The notes under the pieces are model-generated. The model was not told where the DNA came from, ran no database searches, and saw only the letters and a program-made list of their open reading frames with translations. 64,000 bases of DNA from an uncultured Tateyamaria sp. (lineage in GTDB: Bacteria > Pseudomonadota > Alphaproteobacteria > Rhodobacterales > Rhodobacteraceae): NCBI RefSeq assembly GCF_947494755.1, contig NZ_CANLVZ010000008.1, positions 114,739 to 178,738 on the forward strand, written 5' to 3'. Of this stretch, positions 1 to 9,561 are shown one piece after another. Position 1 is the first letter of the stretch. Each line of letters opens with the position of its first letter. A program made the translations under genes and the position numbers.

Positions 1-135
1 CTTTTCATCGCGTCGCCGAAACCCCCGACGCTGGGATATGTCCTATCGTAACAATGCAACCGTGACATTTCAATGAACCGCATGGGGCCCCGCCGCGACG
101 TCGCACGATTGCGCTCAATCAAAAGGCAGACAATC

Positions 136-1548
136 TCAATCCGGCGCGATGTCCACCTGCGTCTTGCCCAGCAGCCGAACCTCACGCTGCGGGAATGGGA
201 ACGAGATGCCGTGTTCCTGAAACATGTCCCAAAGCGCCAGATACACATTGCCCCGGATATTGGTCAGCCCGCCCGTCGGATCAGTGATCCAGAACCGCAG
301 GATGTAATCGACCGAGCTGTCTCCGAATCCGACCATGTGGCACACGGGCGGGCGGCTCGACAAAACACGCTCAACGCCCATCGCGGCCGCAATCGCAAGT
401 TTGCGCACCTGATGCGGATCATCGTCATAGGCCGTGCCGAAATAGATATCGAGGCGGACAAACTCGTCCGAGTGCGACCAGTTCACGACCTGCCCGGTGA
501 TCAGATCCTCGTTCGGGATCAGGTATTCGCGCCCGTCCCGCGTCACCACGGACGCATAGCGCGCACCAAGCGTCTGGATCCACCCGAATGTATCGCCAAG
601 GCTGATCACATCGCCGGGCTTGATCGACTTGTCGAGCAGGATGATCACCCCGGACACAAGGTTCGACACCACCTTTTGCAGACCAAAGCCAAGACCCACA
701 CCAATGGCACCCGACAGAACCGCCAATCCGGTCAGGTCAATCCCAAGCGCGCGCACCCCAGCAAAAAATGCGATGGCATAGAATATGATTTGCACAACCT
801 TGACGATCAGCACCCGCATCGAGGGCGAGATATCCTCGTTCGCGTTGATCCGGGCCGAGGTGCTTTGGGTGATGAACCGGGCGAGCGCAAACAGCACCCC
901 GATGACCACGGCCCCCTGCACCAGCAGCAACAGCGACAGGCGCACATCCCCGATGCTGAGTGCGGCAGCATCAAGCACCTCTGCCGTCTCATCCACAATC
1001 CCGAGGATATAGAGCGTGACGTAGATAGAGGCCCCAATCCGCACCACACGGCGCAGCAGCATCGAGCGGATCAACCGCGTTGCAAAGACCACCAACAACC
1101 ACGCCATGGCAAGCGTCGCCACGAGGCTGAGGATGTAGGACCGCGATGGCCAAGTGAACTCGCGCATGGCCAGCACAACGGCCCACATGACCACAACGAA
1201 AAAGATTGCCCGCAGGCGTTGGTGAACGACGACCAGAACGCGCATGCGCCACTTGGGCCAGCCTTCGCGGGTACCCATCCACGCCCGGATCGGCGGCCCA
1301 AGCCACAGGCGCAACACATATGAGAGAAGGAACACCCCAACGACGATCGCAACCTGATAGCCGACCCAGGGCCGCATCAGCGAATGAAACATCCCGTCGA
1401 TCTCGACCAGGATCATTTCGCCCAGTGACAGAATGGTATCAACGAACATATCGCCGTTGCCACTGCTGCCAGTGACCGCCGCCTCTGCCGCCGAATTCAG
1501 CGCATCCGCAATGTTGTTGGTGGACTCACCGCCCGTGTGGTTGGCCAT
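136..1548 (-). CDS. MscS-family mechanosensitive ion channel
   Basis: A small-conductance mechanosensitive channel of the inner membrane, expected to open under membrane tension and release solutes on hypo-osmotic shock. The 470-residue product has several N-terminal hydrophobic segments. It then carries the MscS core near residues 260-310: a glycine/alanine-rich pore helix (LSGAIGVGLGFGLQKVVSN) followed by the KPGDVI stretch that opens the beta domain. It is longer than the roughly 290-residue E. coli MscS because of extra N-terminal membrane segments, as in many MscS paralogues. The frame extends upstream to 1599, but the ATG at 1548 is preceded by AGAGGGGCG, a good ribosome site, and begins a more typical N terminus. 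The gene is monocistronic and divergent from leuC. The family is certain; the physiological role is inferred. Confidence 0.9.
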   Translation of the reverse strand: MANHTGGESTNNIADALNSAAEAAVTGSSGNGDMFVDTILSLGEMILVEIDGMFHSLMRPWVGYQVAIVVGVFLLSYVLRLWLGPPIRAWMGTREGWPKWRMRVLVVVHQRLRAIFFVVVMWAVVLAMREFTWPSRSYILSLVATLAMAWLLVVFATRLIRSMLLRRVVRIGASIYVTLYILGIVDETAEVLDAAALSIGDVRLSLLLLVQGAVVIGVLFALARFITQSTSARINANEDISPSMRVLIVKVVQIIFYAIAFFAGVRALGIDLTGLAVLSGAIGVGLGFGLQKVVSNLVSGVIILLDKSIKPGDVISLGDTFGWIQTLGARYASVVTRDGREYLIPNEDLITGQVVNWSHSDEFVRLDIYFGTAYDDDPHQVRKLAIAAAMGVERVLSSRPPVCHMVGFGDSSVDYILRFWITDPTGGLTNIRGNVYLALWDMFQEHGISFPFPQREVRLLGKTQVDIAPD

Positions 1549-1816
1549 ATCGCCCCTCTTGCTTCGCCCCAACATGCAACGCCGCGCCGGGGCAGGCAAT
1601 CGCCCGTCTGCATATCAGCACTGCACGCTTGCTTGATCGGCACGGGGAATCCGGCTAGTCACCCCGTCATGACCCGTCTTTTTGACATGGATGACCGCGC
1701 GCGCCTGCGCGAACGCTTTTTCGGGGCAACGCACACGGTGCTGGCCCGGGCCTAAGCGCGCTCAACCTTGTTCATCCACTCAAAATCCGCACATCTGATC
1801 CAAGGGAGAGGACCAC
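1549..1816. other. Divergent intergenic region between mscS-like gene and leuC, with a 28-codon ORF
   Basis: This gap must hold the promoters of both flanking genes. On the plus strand an ATG at 1669 opens a 28-codon frame ending in TAA at 1755, starting MTRLFDMDDRARLRERFF. It has no convincing ribosome site and no run of leucine codons, so it does not look like a classical leu attenuator peptide. It may be chance. The leuC ribosome site GGGAGAGGA lies just before 1817. Confidence 0.3.
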
Positions 1817-3223
1817 ATGTCCCCCAAAACACTATATGACAAAATCTGGGACGCCCATGTCGCCCACGAAGCCGACGATGGCACCTGTCTGCTCTATATT
1901 GACCGTCACCTCGTTCACGAAGTGACCAGCCCGCAAGCCTTTGAAGGGCTGCGCATGGCAAACAGGCCCGTCCATGCCCCGGACAAGACCATCGCCGTGC
2001 CCGATCACAACGTCCCCACGACGCTGGACCGCGCCAATGCGGCAACCATGACCGAGGACAGCCGTGTGCAGGTCGAGGCGCTTGACAAGAACGCCAAGGA
2101 TTTCGGCATTCACTACTATCCGGTGTCAGATATCCGTCAGGGCATCGTGCACATCGTCGGCCCCGAACAGGGATGGACCCTGCCCGGCATGACTGTCGTG
2201 TGCGGCGACAGCCACACCGCCACCCATGGGGCTTTCGGCGCACTCGCCCATGGCATCGGCACCTCCGAGGTCGAGCATGTGCTTGCCACCCAGACCCTGA
2301 TTCAGAAGAAATCCAAGAACATGAAGGTCGAGATCACCGGCAAGCTCAAGCCCGGCGTCACGGCCAAGGACATCACCCTGTCCGTCATCGGCAAGACTGG
2401 CACCGCAGGCGGCACCGGCTATGTCATCGAGTATTGCGGTGAAGCGATCCGTGATCTGTCCATGGAAGGGCGCATGACCGTCTGCAACATGGCCATCGAA
2501 GGCGGCGCGCGCGCTGGCCTGATCGCGCCGGATGAAAAGACGTTTGAATACTGCAAGGGCCGCCCTCACGCACCAAAAGGTGCGCAATGGGAAGCGGCCG
2601 TGGCGTGGTGGAAAACGCTCTATTCGGACGATGATGCGCATTGGGACGAAGTTATCACCATCAAGGGCGAGGACATCGCGCCCGTCGTCACCTGGGGTAC
2701 GTCACCCGAGGACGTGCTGCCCATCACCGCCACTGTGCCTGCTGCCGAAGATTTCGAAGGCGGCAAGGTCGGCGCGGCGCAACGCTCGCTCGACTATATG
2801 GGCCTCACACCCGGCACACCGCTGACGGATATCGAGATCGACACGGTCTTTATCGGGTCCTGCACAAATGGGCGGATCGAAGACCTGCGCGCTGCGGCGC
2901 AAATCCTTAAGGGCAAGAAGATCAAGGAAGGGATGCGCGCTATGATCGTGCCCGGCTCTGGCCTCGTGCGCGCCCAGGCCGAAGAAGAAGGGCTGGCCGA
3001 TATTTTCAAGGAGGCCGGTTTCGAATGGCGTCTTGCGGGCTGTTCCATGTGTCTGGCGATGAACCCCGATCAGCTGTCCGAAGGCGAACGCTGCGCGTCG
3101 ACCTCGAACCGCAACTTCGAGGGGCGGCAGGGCTATAAGGGACGCACGCACCTCGTATCGCCTGGTATGGCGGCAGCTGCGGCGATCACCGGCAAACTGA
3201 CCGACGTGCGGGACATGATGTAG
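1817..3223 (+). CDS. leuC: 3-isopropylmalate dehydratase large subunit
   Basis: The large subunit of isopropylmalate isomerase, which with LeuD interconverts 2- and 3-isopropylmalate in leucine biosynthesis in the cytoplasm. The 468-residue length is normal for the family. The three [4Fe-4S] cluster cysteines are present: C349 in GSCTNGR, and C409 and C412 in [10 protein letters not shown]. The aconitase-type motif [19 protein letters not shown] is intact near residue 130. A strong ribosome site (GGGAGAGGA) precedes the ATG. leuD follows 350 bp downstream, separated by a small gene on the opposite strand, and leuB lies further on, so the leu genes are close but not one compact operon. Function is very secure. 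Confidence 0.98.
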   Translation: MSPKTLYDKIWDAHVAHEADDGTCLLYIDRHLVHEVTSPQAFEGLRMANRPVHAPDKTIAVPDHNVPTTLDRANAATMTEDSRVQVEALDKNAKDFGIHYYPVSDIRQGIVHIVGPEQGWTLPGMTVVCGDSHTATHGAFGALAHGIGTSEVEHVLATQTLIQKKSKNMKVEITGKLKPGVTAKDITLSVIGKTGTAGGTGYVIEYCGEAIRDLSMEGRMTVCNMAIEGGARAGLIAPDEKTFEYCKGRPHAPKGAQWEAAVAWWKTLYSDDDAHWDEVITIKGEDIAPVVTWGTSPEDVLPITATVPAAEDFEGGKVGAAQRSLDYMGLTPGTPLTDIEIDTVFIGSCTNGRIEDLRAAAQILKGKKIKEGMRAMIVPGSGLVRAQAEEEGLADIFKEAGFEWRLAGCSMCLAMNPDQLSEGERCASTSNRNFEGRQGYKGRTHLVSPGMAAAAAITGKLTDVRDMM

Positions 3224-3244
3224 GATGGGCAATATTGCCCATCC
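3223..3244. repeat. 22-bp perfect palindrome between leuC and the convergent small gene
   Basis: GGATGGGCAAT followed directly by its exact reverse complement, beginning on the last base of the leuC stop codon. It sits where leuC (plus) and the DUF2945-like gene (minus) converge. With no loop bases of its own, a transcript would fold into a hairpin with a few central bases unpaired. No T-run follows on either side, so it may be a bidirectional terminator, an RNA 3'-end protector or a protein site. The palindrome is seen; its role is inferred. Confidence 0.5.
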
Positions 3245-3260
3245 CACGTTCCAAGCGGGC

Positions 3261-3476
3261 TCAGGACACCTTGCGCACTTCGCTGTCGGACTTCAGGACT
3301 TCGTCACCGTCGTCCTGTTCGATCTTGTAGGCCGGTTCGTCCTCGCTCGCGTCGCGGGTCACTTCGCTGCCCTTGATCTTGAGGGTCGTTTTCTGGGTGT
3401 AGACCTTGGTCACCTTGCCGGTGCCCGTGCCGTTGCCCCAGTCCCATTCGACCTTCGTCCCTTCATTATATGACAT
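3261..3476 (-). CDS. DUF2945 / hypervirulence-associated TUDOR-domain small protein
   Basis: A 71-residue hydrophilic protein starting [20 protein letters not shown] and rich in K, E, D and T, with alternating short beta-type stretches. This is the pattern of the DUF2945 / HVA1 TUDOR-like family, small SH3-like proteins of unknown molecular function. The frame is open upstream to 3569, but the ATG at 3476 has GGAGAG before it and the conserved family start, whereas the extension is not family-like. It lies opposite to and between leuC and leuD, and the promoter must lie near the leuD ribosome site. No regulatory element was identified. Family assignment is fairly confident; function is unknown. 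Confidence 0.8.
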   Translation of the reverse strand: MSYNEGTKVEWDWGNGTGTGKVTKVYTQKTTLKIKGSEVTRDASEDEPAYKIEQDDGDEVLKSDSEVRKVS

Positions 3477-3572
3477 CACGTCTCTCCATATCTGTCTGTC
3501 TTGCAGGGCAAACACAGCGCGCATCGGATCGGTTCCCGACCCCGCAGCGCCCCAAGCCAAAGGAAACACCCA

Positions 3573-4178
3573 ATGGATAAATTCGAAACACTGACCGGGA
3601 TCGCGGCACCCATGCCTCTGGTCAATATCGACACCGACATGATCATTCCAAAGCAGTTCCTGAAGACGATCAAGCGATCGGGCCTCGGTGCCAACCTTTT
3701 CGACGAAATGCGCTTTGACCGTCAGGGCAACGAAATCGCCGATTTCGTGCTGAATCAGGACGCCTATCGCAATGCCGAGATCTTGGTGGCGGGCGACAAC
3801 TTCGGTTGTGGATCATCGCGCGAACACGCGCCGTGGGCGATCAAGGATTTTGGTATCCGCTGCGTGATCTCGACTTCGTTCGCCGACATCTTTTACAACA
3901 ACTGTTTCAAGAACGGTATTCTGCCCATCGCGCTGCCTGCCGAAGCGGTCGATGTGCTGATGAAGGACGCCGAAAAAGGGGCCAATGCCCGCATGACCGT
4001 CGATCTTGAGGCGCAGACCGTGACCACATCAGATGGCGAGGTGTTCAGCTTCGAGGTGGACGCATTCAAAAAGCACTGCCTGATGGAAGGTCTGGACGAT
4101 ATCGGGCTCACCATGGCCAAGGCCGATAGCATCACCGCGTTCGAAGCCGAGGCGAGCCAAGCCCGCCCGTGGGTTTAA
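3573..4178 (+). CDS. leuD: 3-isopropylmalate dehydratase small subunit
   Basis: The small (swivel-domain) subunit that pairs with LeuC to form isopropylmalate isomerase. It has 201 residues, the usual size. The substrate-loop signature [13 protein letters not shown] is intact from residue 78, with the cysteine at 79 and the arginine at 83. The N-terminal [14 protein letters not shown] motif is typical of LeuD. The frame extends upstream to 3501, but the ATG at 3573 follows AAAGGAAA and starts the conserved MDKFETLTG. It follows leuC in the same direction after the small antisense gene, so it either has its own promoter or is read through that gene. Very secure. Confidence 0.97.
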   Translation: MDKFETLTGIAAPMPLVNIDTDMIIPKQFLKTIKRSGLGANLFDEMRFDRQGNEIADFVLNQDAYRNAEILVAGDNFGCGSSREHAPWAIKDFGIRCVISTSFADIFYNNCFKNGILPIALPAEAVDVLMKDAEKGANARMTVDLEAQTVTTSDGEVFSFEVDAFKKHCLMEGLDDIGLTMAKADSITAFEAEASQARPWV

Positions 4179-4472
4179 GACCTCATTAACCACAAAGCCC
4201 ATCAGACGGTGCTCTGATATGGGTCCCGCACGGCCCGCACACAATATGTGGACCGTGCCAAATTCCTGCCTCAGAAATGATGCACAAACGCACCACACCC
4301 TCCCTCAAAATGCCCAAGGTTTTGCGTTTCGTTAACCAACACACTTGAGCCATTGGGTCGATCAAGGCAACAATACGGCAAGAATGAGGCACACCCGCCC
4401 GACCCGGTGGGATCAAGTTGGAACAAGTTCGCGGCAACGTATCGCGGCTGGCCAGTTTGAAGGGATCGAAAC

Positions 4473-5309
4473 GTGATAGCACGACTGTCTGGCGCAGCAA
4501 TGCGCGGCTTTTTGGTGGCATTGGTCGTCGCCACCCCGGCGCTTATTGTGCCCGGCGCGTCTATTGATTCGTCTCAAGCGACTGTTTTGGTTGCTCTTTT
4601 CGCGGCTTTCATGACCTTTGTCGAATATAACTCCAAAAGCCCCAGCATCGTTGAGTTTCGCGATGCAGCCCCATTCAACCGGCTGCGTTTCATCGCGCTT
4701 TTCCTGACGGTTTTCCTTCTCAGCGTGATCTGCAAAGGCAAGACTGACCCCACATTGCTGACAGGCGCGTTGACATCCATCGGCACAATTGTGGGCAGCA
4801 GCATCGATTTCCCCTACAGCCCCGTGCGCCTCGTCGTGCTGATGCTGCCCAGCAATGCTGACGCGGACATTGTGCAATCCGTGCGCACCGCTGCGGGCCT
4901 TGCCTACCTCATTTCGCTGACTGCGATGACGGCGTTCCTGTTCTTGGTTCGAGTACTCGGATGGCCCGCGCGGTCGGGGGCCTTTAACGTTTGGGTGAAC
5001 CTGCCTCTGTTTGACCCTACGGCGGGCGGGGACGTTCTACGTCGTCTGAGCCGTGATGCGCGGATCAACATCGCGCTCGGCTTTCTTTTACCTTTTGTTA
5101 TTCCAGCGGTGGTCAAACTGGCGGCAGACCTGGTGAACCCGATCTCGCTGGAGAACCCGCAAACCCTGATCTGGACGATGAGCGCATGGGCCTTCCTTCC
5201 TGCCAGCATGATCATGCGCGGCATCGCGATGCAGCGGATCGCCGAGATGATCCGCGACCAGCGCAAGCGCGCCTATGCCAACGCGGAAGGCGATATGCTG
5301 ACCGTCTGA
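4473..5309 (+). CDS. Conserved integral membrane protein of unknown function
   Basis: A 278-residue protein with hydrophobic segments around residues 10-30, 37-50, 70-88, 143-162, 200-222 and 236-255, so probably about six membrane helices. No catalytic motif was recognised. The GTG at 4473 follows AAGGGAT and is the best start; an ATG at codon 10 is an alternative. The gene sits between leuD and leuB, and its 3' end runs directly into the next gene, so the two are probably cotranscribed. Nothing in the sequence links it to leucine synthesis. The 294-bp gap before it contains no gene that I can support. Confidence 0.75.
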   Translation: MIARLSGAAMRGFLVALVVATPALIVPGASIDSSQATVLVALFAAFMTFVEYNSKSPSIVEFRDAAPFNRLRFIALFLTVFLLSVICKGKTDPTLLTGALTSIGTIVGSSIDFPYSPVRLVVLMLPSNADADIVQSVRTAAGLAYLISLTAMTAFLFLVRVLGWPARSGAFNVWVNLPLFDPTAGGDVLRRLSRDARINIALGFLLPFVIPAVVKLAADLVNPISLENPQTLIWTMSAWAFLPASMIMRGIAMQRIAEMIRDQRKRAYANAEGDMLTV

Positions 5310-6343
5310 TTGCCACGGTCACCGCCCTGCTGACAGGGTTGGCGGCGCAGGCAGACACGTTACGCATTGCGACCTACAACACTGAACTCAGCCGGGATGG
5401 TCCCGGCCTGCTTTTGCGCGACCTGGCACGCGGCACCGACGATCAGATCAATGCGGTGCTGGCGATTATCAAGGCGGCGGATGCTGACATTCTAGCCTTG
5501 CAAGGCATTGATTATGACCTGACCAGCGCGGCCCTGTCGCGATTGGCACAGGCCGCAGAGTATCCTCACCACTTTGCCCGCCGCCCCAACACCGGGATGC
5601 CCACCGGCCTCGACATGGACGGCGACGGGCGGCTTGGCGGCCCGCGCGATGCCCAGGGCTACGGTCGGTTCTCCGGGCAAGGCGGCATGGCGATCCTGTC
5701 GCGCTTTCCCGTGCTTGCGACGGACGTGCAGGACCTGTCGGACCTGTTGTGGCGTGACGTGCCCGACCCGACATTGCCTATGGTCAACGGCGCGCCCTTT
5801 CCAGGTGACGCCGCCCAAGCCGCGCAGCGCCTTTCAACCACCGCCCACTGGATCGTTCCGATAGACACACCCGTGGGTGTGATCGACCTGATGACCTTTC
5901 ACGCCAGCCCCCCGGTCTTTGACGGACCCGAGGATCGCAATGGCAAGCGCAATCACGATGAAATCCGGCTGTGGCAACAGGTGCTCGACGGGACGGTGGG
6001 CATCGCACCCATCGGCCCCTTTGTCATCGCGGGGGACGCCAATCTGGACCCTGTTGATGGCCAAGGCATCAAGGCAGCAATCAACTCTCTGCTCACCGAT
6101 CCGCGTCTGCAGGATCCGGCCCCCAAAGGTACCCAAGGCACAGACACCGCGGACTGGGCCGAACCCGTGCCGGGAAATCTGCGGGTGGATTACGTGCTGC
6201 CATCAACCCACTGGCGCGTCATCGACAGTGGCGTGATGTGGCCCGCGCCTGATGATCCACTGACAGAAACAGCCGCGACAGCCAGCCGCCACCACCTCGT
6301 CTGGGTGGACCTCACCCTTGACCCGGCACCCCCGGATGGATAG
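5186..6343 (+). CDS. Endonuclease/exonuclease/phosphatase-fold protein, probably secreted (start uncertain)
   Basis: A member of the EEP superfamily of metal-dependent phosphodiesterases, predicted to cleave phosphodiester or phosphomonoester bonds outside the cytoplasm. Fold motifs are visible: IATYNTEL near the start of the mature part, ADILALQGID (the Q takes the place of the usual catalytic E), FVIAGDANLDP and, at the C terminus, LRVDYVLPS with SRHHLVWVD (the family D-H pair). A signal-like stretch (LIATVTALLTGLAAQA) begins at about 5306 with no ATG, GTG or TTG there; only CTG (5306) or ATT (5309) are available. The 5186 ATG adds 40 arginine-rich codons overlapping the previous gene and is unlikely to be the real start, and a TTG at 5339 would lose the signal. 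Coding is certain from about 5306. Confidence 0.75.
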   Translation: MGLPSCQHDHARHRDAADRRDDPRPAQARLCQRGRRYADRLIATVTALLTGLAAQADTLRIATYNTELSRDGPGLLLRDLARGTDDQINAVLAIIKAADADILALQGIDYDLTSAALSRLAQAAEYPHHFARRPNTGMPTGLDMDGDGRLGGPRDAQGYGRFSGQGGMAILSRFPVLATDVQDLSDLLWRDVPDPTLPMVNGAPFPGDAAQAAQRLSTTAHWIVPIDTPVGVIDLMTFHASPPVFDGPEDRNGKRNHDEIRLWQQVLDGTVGIAPIGPFVIAGDANLDPVDGQGIKAAINSLLTDPRLQDPAPKGTQGTDTADWAEPVPGNLRVDYVLPSTHWRVIDSGVMWPAPDDPLTETAATASRHHLVWVDLTLDPAPPDG

Positions 6344-6376
6344 GCGAAACCCCAAGCATTCACAGGAGTTTCGCCC

Positions 6377-7483
6377 ATGTCCAATCCATCCCTTTTGATC
6401 CTGCCCGGAGACGGCATCGGCCCCGAAGTGATGGATCAGGTCACGCGGATCATTGACTGGTTCGCGGCCAAGCGCGACCTGCCCTTTGACGTGGAAACCG
6501 ACCTTGTGGGCGGGGCCGCCTATGACGCGCATGGCACACCGCTGCACGACGACACAATGGCCAAGGCGCTGGCGGCGGACGCGGTCCTGCTCGGGGCCGT
6601 GGGTGGGCCGAAATACGACGATCTGGACTTCGCGGTCAAACCCGAACGGGGCCTCTTGCGCCTGCGCAAAGAGATGGACCTGTTTTCCAACCTGCGCCCC
6701 GCGCAATGCTTTGATGCGCTTGCCGACTTCTCCTCGCTCAAGCCGGAACTCGTCGCGGGCCTCGACATCATGATCGTTCGCGAGTTGACCTCGGGCGTTT
6801 ATTTCGGCGAACCGCGCGGGATCATCGAAGAGGGCAACGAGCGTGTCGGCATCAACACCCAACGCTATACCGAGTCCGAGATTGACCGGGTCGCCCGCTC
6901 CGCTTTTGAACTTGCGCGGCGGCGCAACAACAAGGTCTGCTCGATGGAGAAGGCCAACGTCATGGAAAGCGGAATTCTGTGGCGCGAAGTTGTCCAGAAG
7001 GTCCACGACACTGACTATCCGGACGTGGAACTCAGCCACATGTATGCCGACAACGGTGCGATGCAACTGGTACGCGCGCCCAAGCAGTTCGACGTGATTG
7101 TGACCGACAACCTGTTCGGCGACATCCTGTCCGATTGCGCGGCGATGCTGACCGGCTCTTTGGGCATGTTGCCCTCGGCCAGCCTTGGCGCACCGATGGC
7201 GAACGGGCGGCCCAAGGCGATGTACGAACCCGTGCACGGCTCCGCCCCTGACATCACCGGCCAAGGCAAGGCCAACCCCATCGCCTGCATCCTCAGCTTT
7301 GCCATGGCTCTGCGGTATTCCTTTGATCAGGGGGACGAGGCAACCCGGCTTGAGGACGCCATCGAAAAGGTGCTGGCCGACGGCGCGCGCACTGCTGATT
7401 TGATGGGCCCCGAGGGTGGCACACCGATCTCGACCACCGAAATGGGCGACGCCATTCTGGCCGCTCTCGACGCGAGCCTCTAA
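6377..7483 (+). CDS. leuB: 3-isopropylmalate dehydrogenase
   Basis: Oxidatively decarboxylates 3-isopropylmalate to 2-oxoisocaproate with NAD, the third step of leucine biosynthesis. The 368-residue length is normal. Family signatures are clear: [11 protein letters not shown] at the N terminus, [14 protein letters not shown] in the substrate loop, [14 protein letters not shown] with the metal-binding aspartates, and [12 protein letters not shown] followed by [10 protein letters not shown]. The AGGAG ribosome site lies 9 bp before the ATG. It is 33 bp downstream of the EEP-type gene and probably cotranscribed with it. Very secure. Confidence 0.98.
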   Translation: MSNPSLLILPGDGIGPEVMDQVTRIIDWFAAKRDLPFDVETDLVGGAAYDAHGTPLHDDTMAKALAADAVLLGAVGGPKYDDLDFAVKPERGLLRLRKEMDLFSNLRPAQCFDALADFSSLKPELVAGLDIMIVRELTSGVYFGEPRGIIEEGNERVGINTQRYTESEIDRVARSAFELARRRNNKVCSMEKANVMESGILWREVVQKVHDTDYPDVELSHMYADNGAMQLVRAPKQFDVIVTDNLFGDILSDCAAMLTGSLGMLPSASLGAPMANGRPKAMYEPVHGSAPDITGQGKANPIACILSFAMALRYSFDQGDEATRLEDAIEKVLADGARTADLMGPEGGTPISTTEMGDAILAALDASL

Positions 7484-7654
7484 GACTTCTGGCTGGTGGC
7501 GCAAGGCGCGTCGCCAGCACGAACGCCCCCCAGAGCCCAGGCTGGAACACTCTTTCGTCGTTAGATCGCAGTCTTGTGACCTCGGTTAACGCAGTGGACA
7601 TCTCCATCGGGCCAAGGGTATCCAAACGCCGTTGCCGAGCCCAAAGGATCAGTC

Positions 7655-8626
7655 ATGTCACCCAATATCAAAGGCGCATTGCTGGCCCTCGTCGCCTTCG
7701 GCATCTTTTCGACCCATGACGTGTTCATCAAGACGCTCGGGGCGACCTATTCCCCGATCCAGATCGTGTTTTTCAGCGTCCTGCTGTCGTTCCCGCTGGC
7801 CACGATCATGATCATGCGGGATTCGAAGCCGGGCACCTTGCTGCCGGTGCATCCATGGTGGATGGCGATCCGAACCGTGGGCGCGGTGATCACAGGCGTC
7901 TCTGCCTTCTACGCCTTCTCGAACCTGCCCCTGACGCAAACTTATGCGATCCTGTTTGCCACTCCGTTGTTGATCACCGTGCTGTCGATCCCGATCCTGG
8001 GCGAAAAGGTCCGTCTGCCGCGCTGGCTGGCCGTGATCGTGGGCCTCGCGGGGGTGATGGTCGTGCTGCGCCCCGGCACGACAGACCTCACTCTGGGCCA
8101 TGCCGCTGCCATCCTGGCCGCCTTCAGCGGCGCATTCGCATCCATCGTAGTGCGCAAGATCGGCGGGGAGGAACGCACGGCCGTTCTGCTGCTCTATCCG
8201 ATGGTGGCCAATTTCGTGGTGATGGGCGCAGCACTTGCCTTTGTCTACAAACCGATGCCGATCGAGCATCTGGGACTGTTGGCCGTCATCTCGACGATGG
8301 CTTGGATCGCCGCGCGATTCATCATCGCCGCCTACCAGACCGGGGAGGCGGCCATCGTCGCCCCCATGCAATATTCACAAATCCTCTGGGCGACAGGATA
8401 TGGGCTGATCTTTTTCGATGAAACACCGGACATCTACACCGCCATGGGCGCCGCCATCATCATCGCCTCCGGCCTGTTCATCGTGTTCCGCGAAAGCCGG
8501 GGTGGCTCGGTCAACACACCCGTTCTGCGCACCCGCAGCCGGGTGGGTACACCCGGTCTTGTCCGCCTGAGCGGCATGATGACGTCCGGGCGGCACCGGG
8601 ACAAACCGACCAAGCTGCCCAAGTGA
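7655..8626 (+). CDS. EamA/DMT-family transporter
   Basis: A 10-helix drug/metabolite-transporter superfamily permease of the inner membrane, usually an exporter of amino acids or metabolites. The 323-residue protein has two EamA repeats: the first starts at GALLALVAFGIFSTHDVF, the second near residue 150 with LGHAAAILAAFSGAFASIVV. The C-terminal tail of about 40 residues is basic and hydrophilic. It lies 171 bp after leuB, so it may have its own promoter. It ends one base before the stop of the convergent BKACE gene. Substrate cannot be told from sequence; position next to leuB hints at, but does not show, amino acid export. Confidence 0.85.
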   Translation: MSPNIKGALLALVAFGIFSTHDVFIKTLGATYSPIQIVFFSVLLSFPLATIMIMRDSKPGTLLPVHPWWMAIRTVGAVITGVSAFYAFSNLPLTQTYAILFATPLLITVLSIPILGEKVRLPRWLAVIVGLAGVMVVLRPGTTDLTLGHAAAILAAFSGAFASIVVRKIGGEERTAVLLLYPMVANFVVMGAALAFVYKPMPIEHLGLLAVISTMAWIAARFIIAAYQTGEAAIVAPMQYSQILWATGYGLIFFDETPDIYTAMGAAIIIASGLFIVFRESRGGSVNTPVLRTRSRVGTPGLVRLSGMMTSGRHRDKPTKLPK

Positions 8627-8627
8627 A

Positions 8628-9557
8628 TTAGAACGCGACCCGGTCTCCGCCTTTGAGCGCTAGAATGTCACGCGCCTGATCGGGCGTAGCCACTTCGCAG
8701 CCCAGATCCTCGATAATCCGCCGGATTTTGGTGACTTGCTGCGCATTGGACTCCGCCAGTTCGCCACGGGCGATAAACAGGCTGTCCTCCATCCCGACAC
8801 GCACATTCCCGCCCATCTGGCTGGCGGTCGTGGCCAGCGGCATCTGCGCACCGCCCGCGCCCAGAACCGACCAGCGGTAGTCGTCACCAAACAGCCGGTC
8901 CGCCGTGCGTTTCATAAAGATCAGGTTATCCACCTCGGGCCCGATCCCGCCCAGAATGCCAAAGATGAACTGGATAAACACCGGCGCTTTGAACAGCCCG
9001 ACATCCATGCAGTATTTCAGATTATAAAGGTGCCCGATATCGTAACACTCATGCTCAAATTTGATATCGTGGGGTGCCAGCGTCTCTGCGGCCTCGCGAA
9101 TATCGGCGAATGTGTTGCGGAATATGTTGGCCTCAGACCCTTCTACATAATCCTTTTCCCAACCGTATTTCCAAGTGTCATAGCGTTTGGCGAGCGGGTG
9201 AAAGGCGAAATTCATCGACCCCATGTTGAGGCTGCACATCTCGGGCGAGAATTTGGTGGCCGCCTTGATCCGCTCCTTGATCAGCATGGTTGGCGCACCA
9301 CCGGTGGTGATGTTCAGCACGGCATCGGTCGACTGTTTGACCCGGCCCAGGATCGGCGCGTAGTGGTCCGGTTCGACCGAGGGGCGGAAGTCGTCCGGAT
9401 CGCGCGTGTGCAGGTGCAGGATCGAAGCCCCCGCCTCGGCTGCCGCAATGGCCTGTTCGGCAATGTCGTTCTGGGTCAGCGGCAATGTGTCGGACATCGT
9501 GGGCGTATGGATCGACCCGGTGACCGCGCAGGTGATGATGGTGGGCTGTCTGGCCAT
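8628..9557 (-). CDS. BKACE-family 3-keto-acid cleavage enzyme (DUF849)
   Basis: A zinc-dependent beta-keto acid cleavage enzyme. Family members condense a beta-keto acid with acetyl-CoA, releasing acetoacetate and a new CoA ester; the founder is 3-keto-5-aminohexanoate cleavage enzyme (Kce). The 309-residue length fits. Visible motifs are the N-terminal ITCAVTGSIHTP, ILHLHTRDPDDF with the two metal-binding histidines, a central FEHECYD and the C-terminal MGGNVRVGMEDSLFIARGE. It is the last gene of the LIV transporter operon, starting 4 bp after livM. The context suggests it cleaves a beta-keto derivative of the imported compound. The substrate is not predictable from the motifs seen. Confidence 0.92.
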   Translation of the reverse strand: MARQPTIITCAVTGSIHTPTMSDTLPLTQNDIAEQAIAAAEAGASILHLHTRDPDDFRPSVEPDHYAPILGRVKQSTDAVLNITTGGAPTMLIKERIKAATKFSPEMCSLNMGSMNFAFHPLAKRYDTWKYGWEKDYVEGSEANIFRNTFADIREAAETLAPHDIKFEHECYDIGHLYNLKYCMDVGLFKAPVFIQFIFGILGGIGPEVDNLIFMKRTADRLFGDDYRWSVLGAGGAQMPLATTASQMGGNVRVGMEDSLFIARGELAESNAQQVTKIRRIIEDLGCEVATPDQARDILALKGGDRVAF

Positions 9558-9561
9558 GGTC

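Noticed and set aside
73-1323. Long plus-strand open frame opposite the MscS-type gene
   Set aside because: It is the reverse shadow of a well-conserved gene, rich in R, H, P and Q with no fold or ribosome site.
1669-1755. 28-codon ORF as a leucine attenuator peptide before leuC
   Set aside because: It has no leucine codon run and no hairpin pair or U-tract following it, so an attenuation role is not supported.
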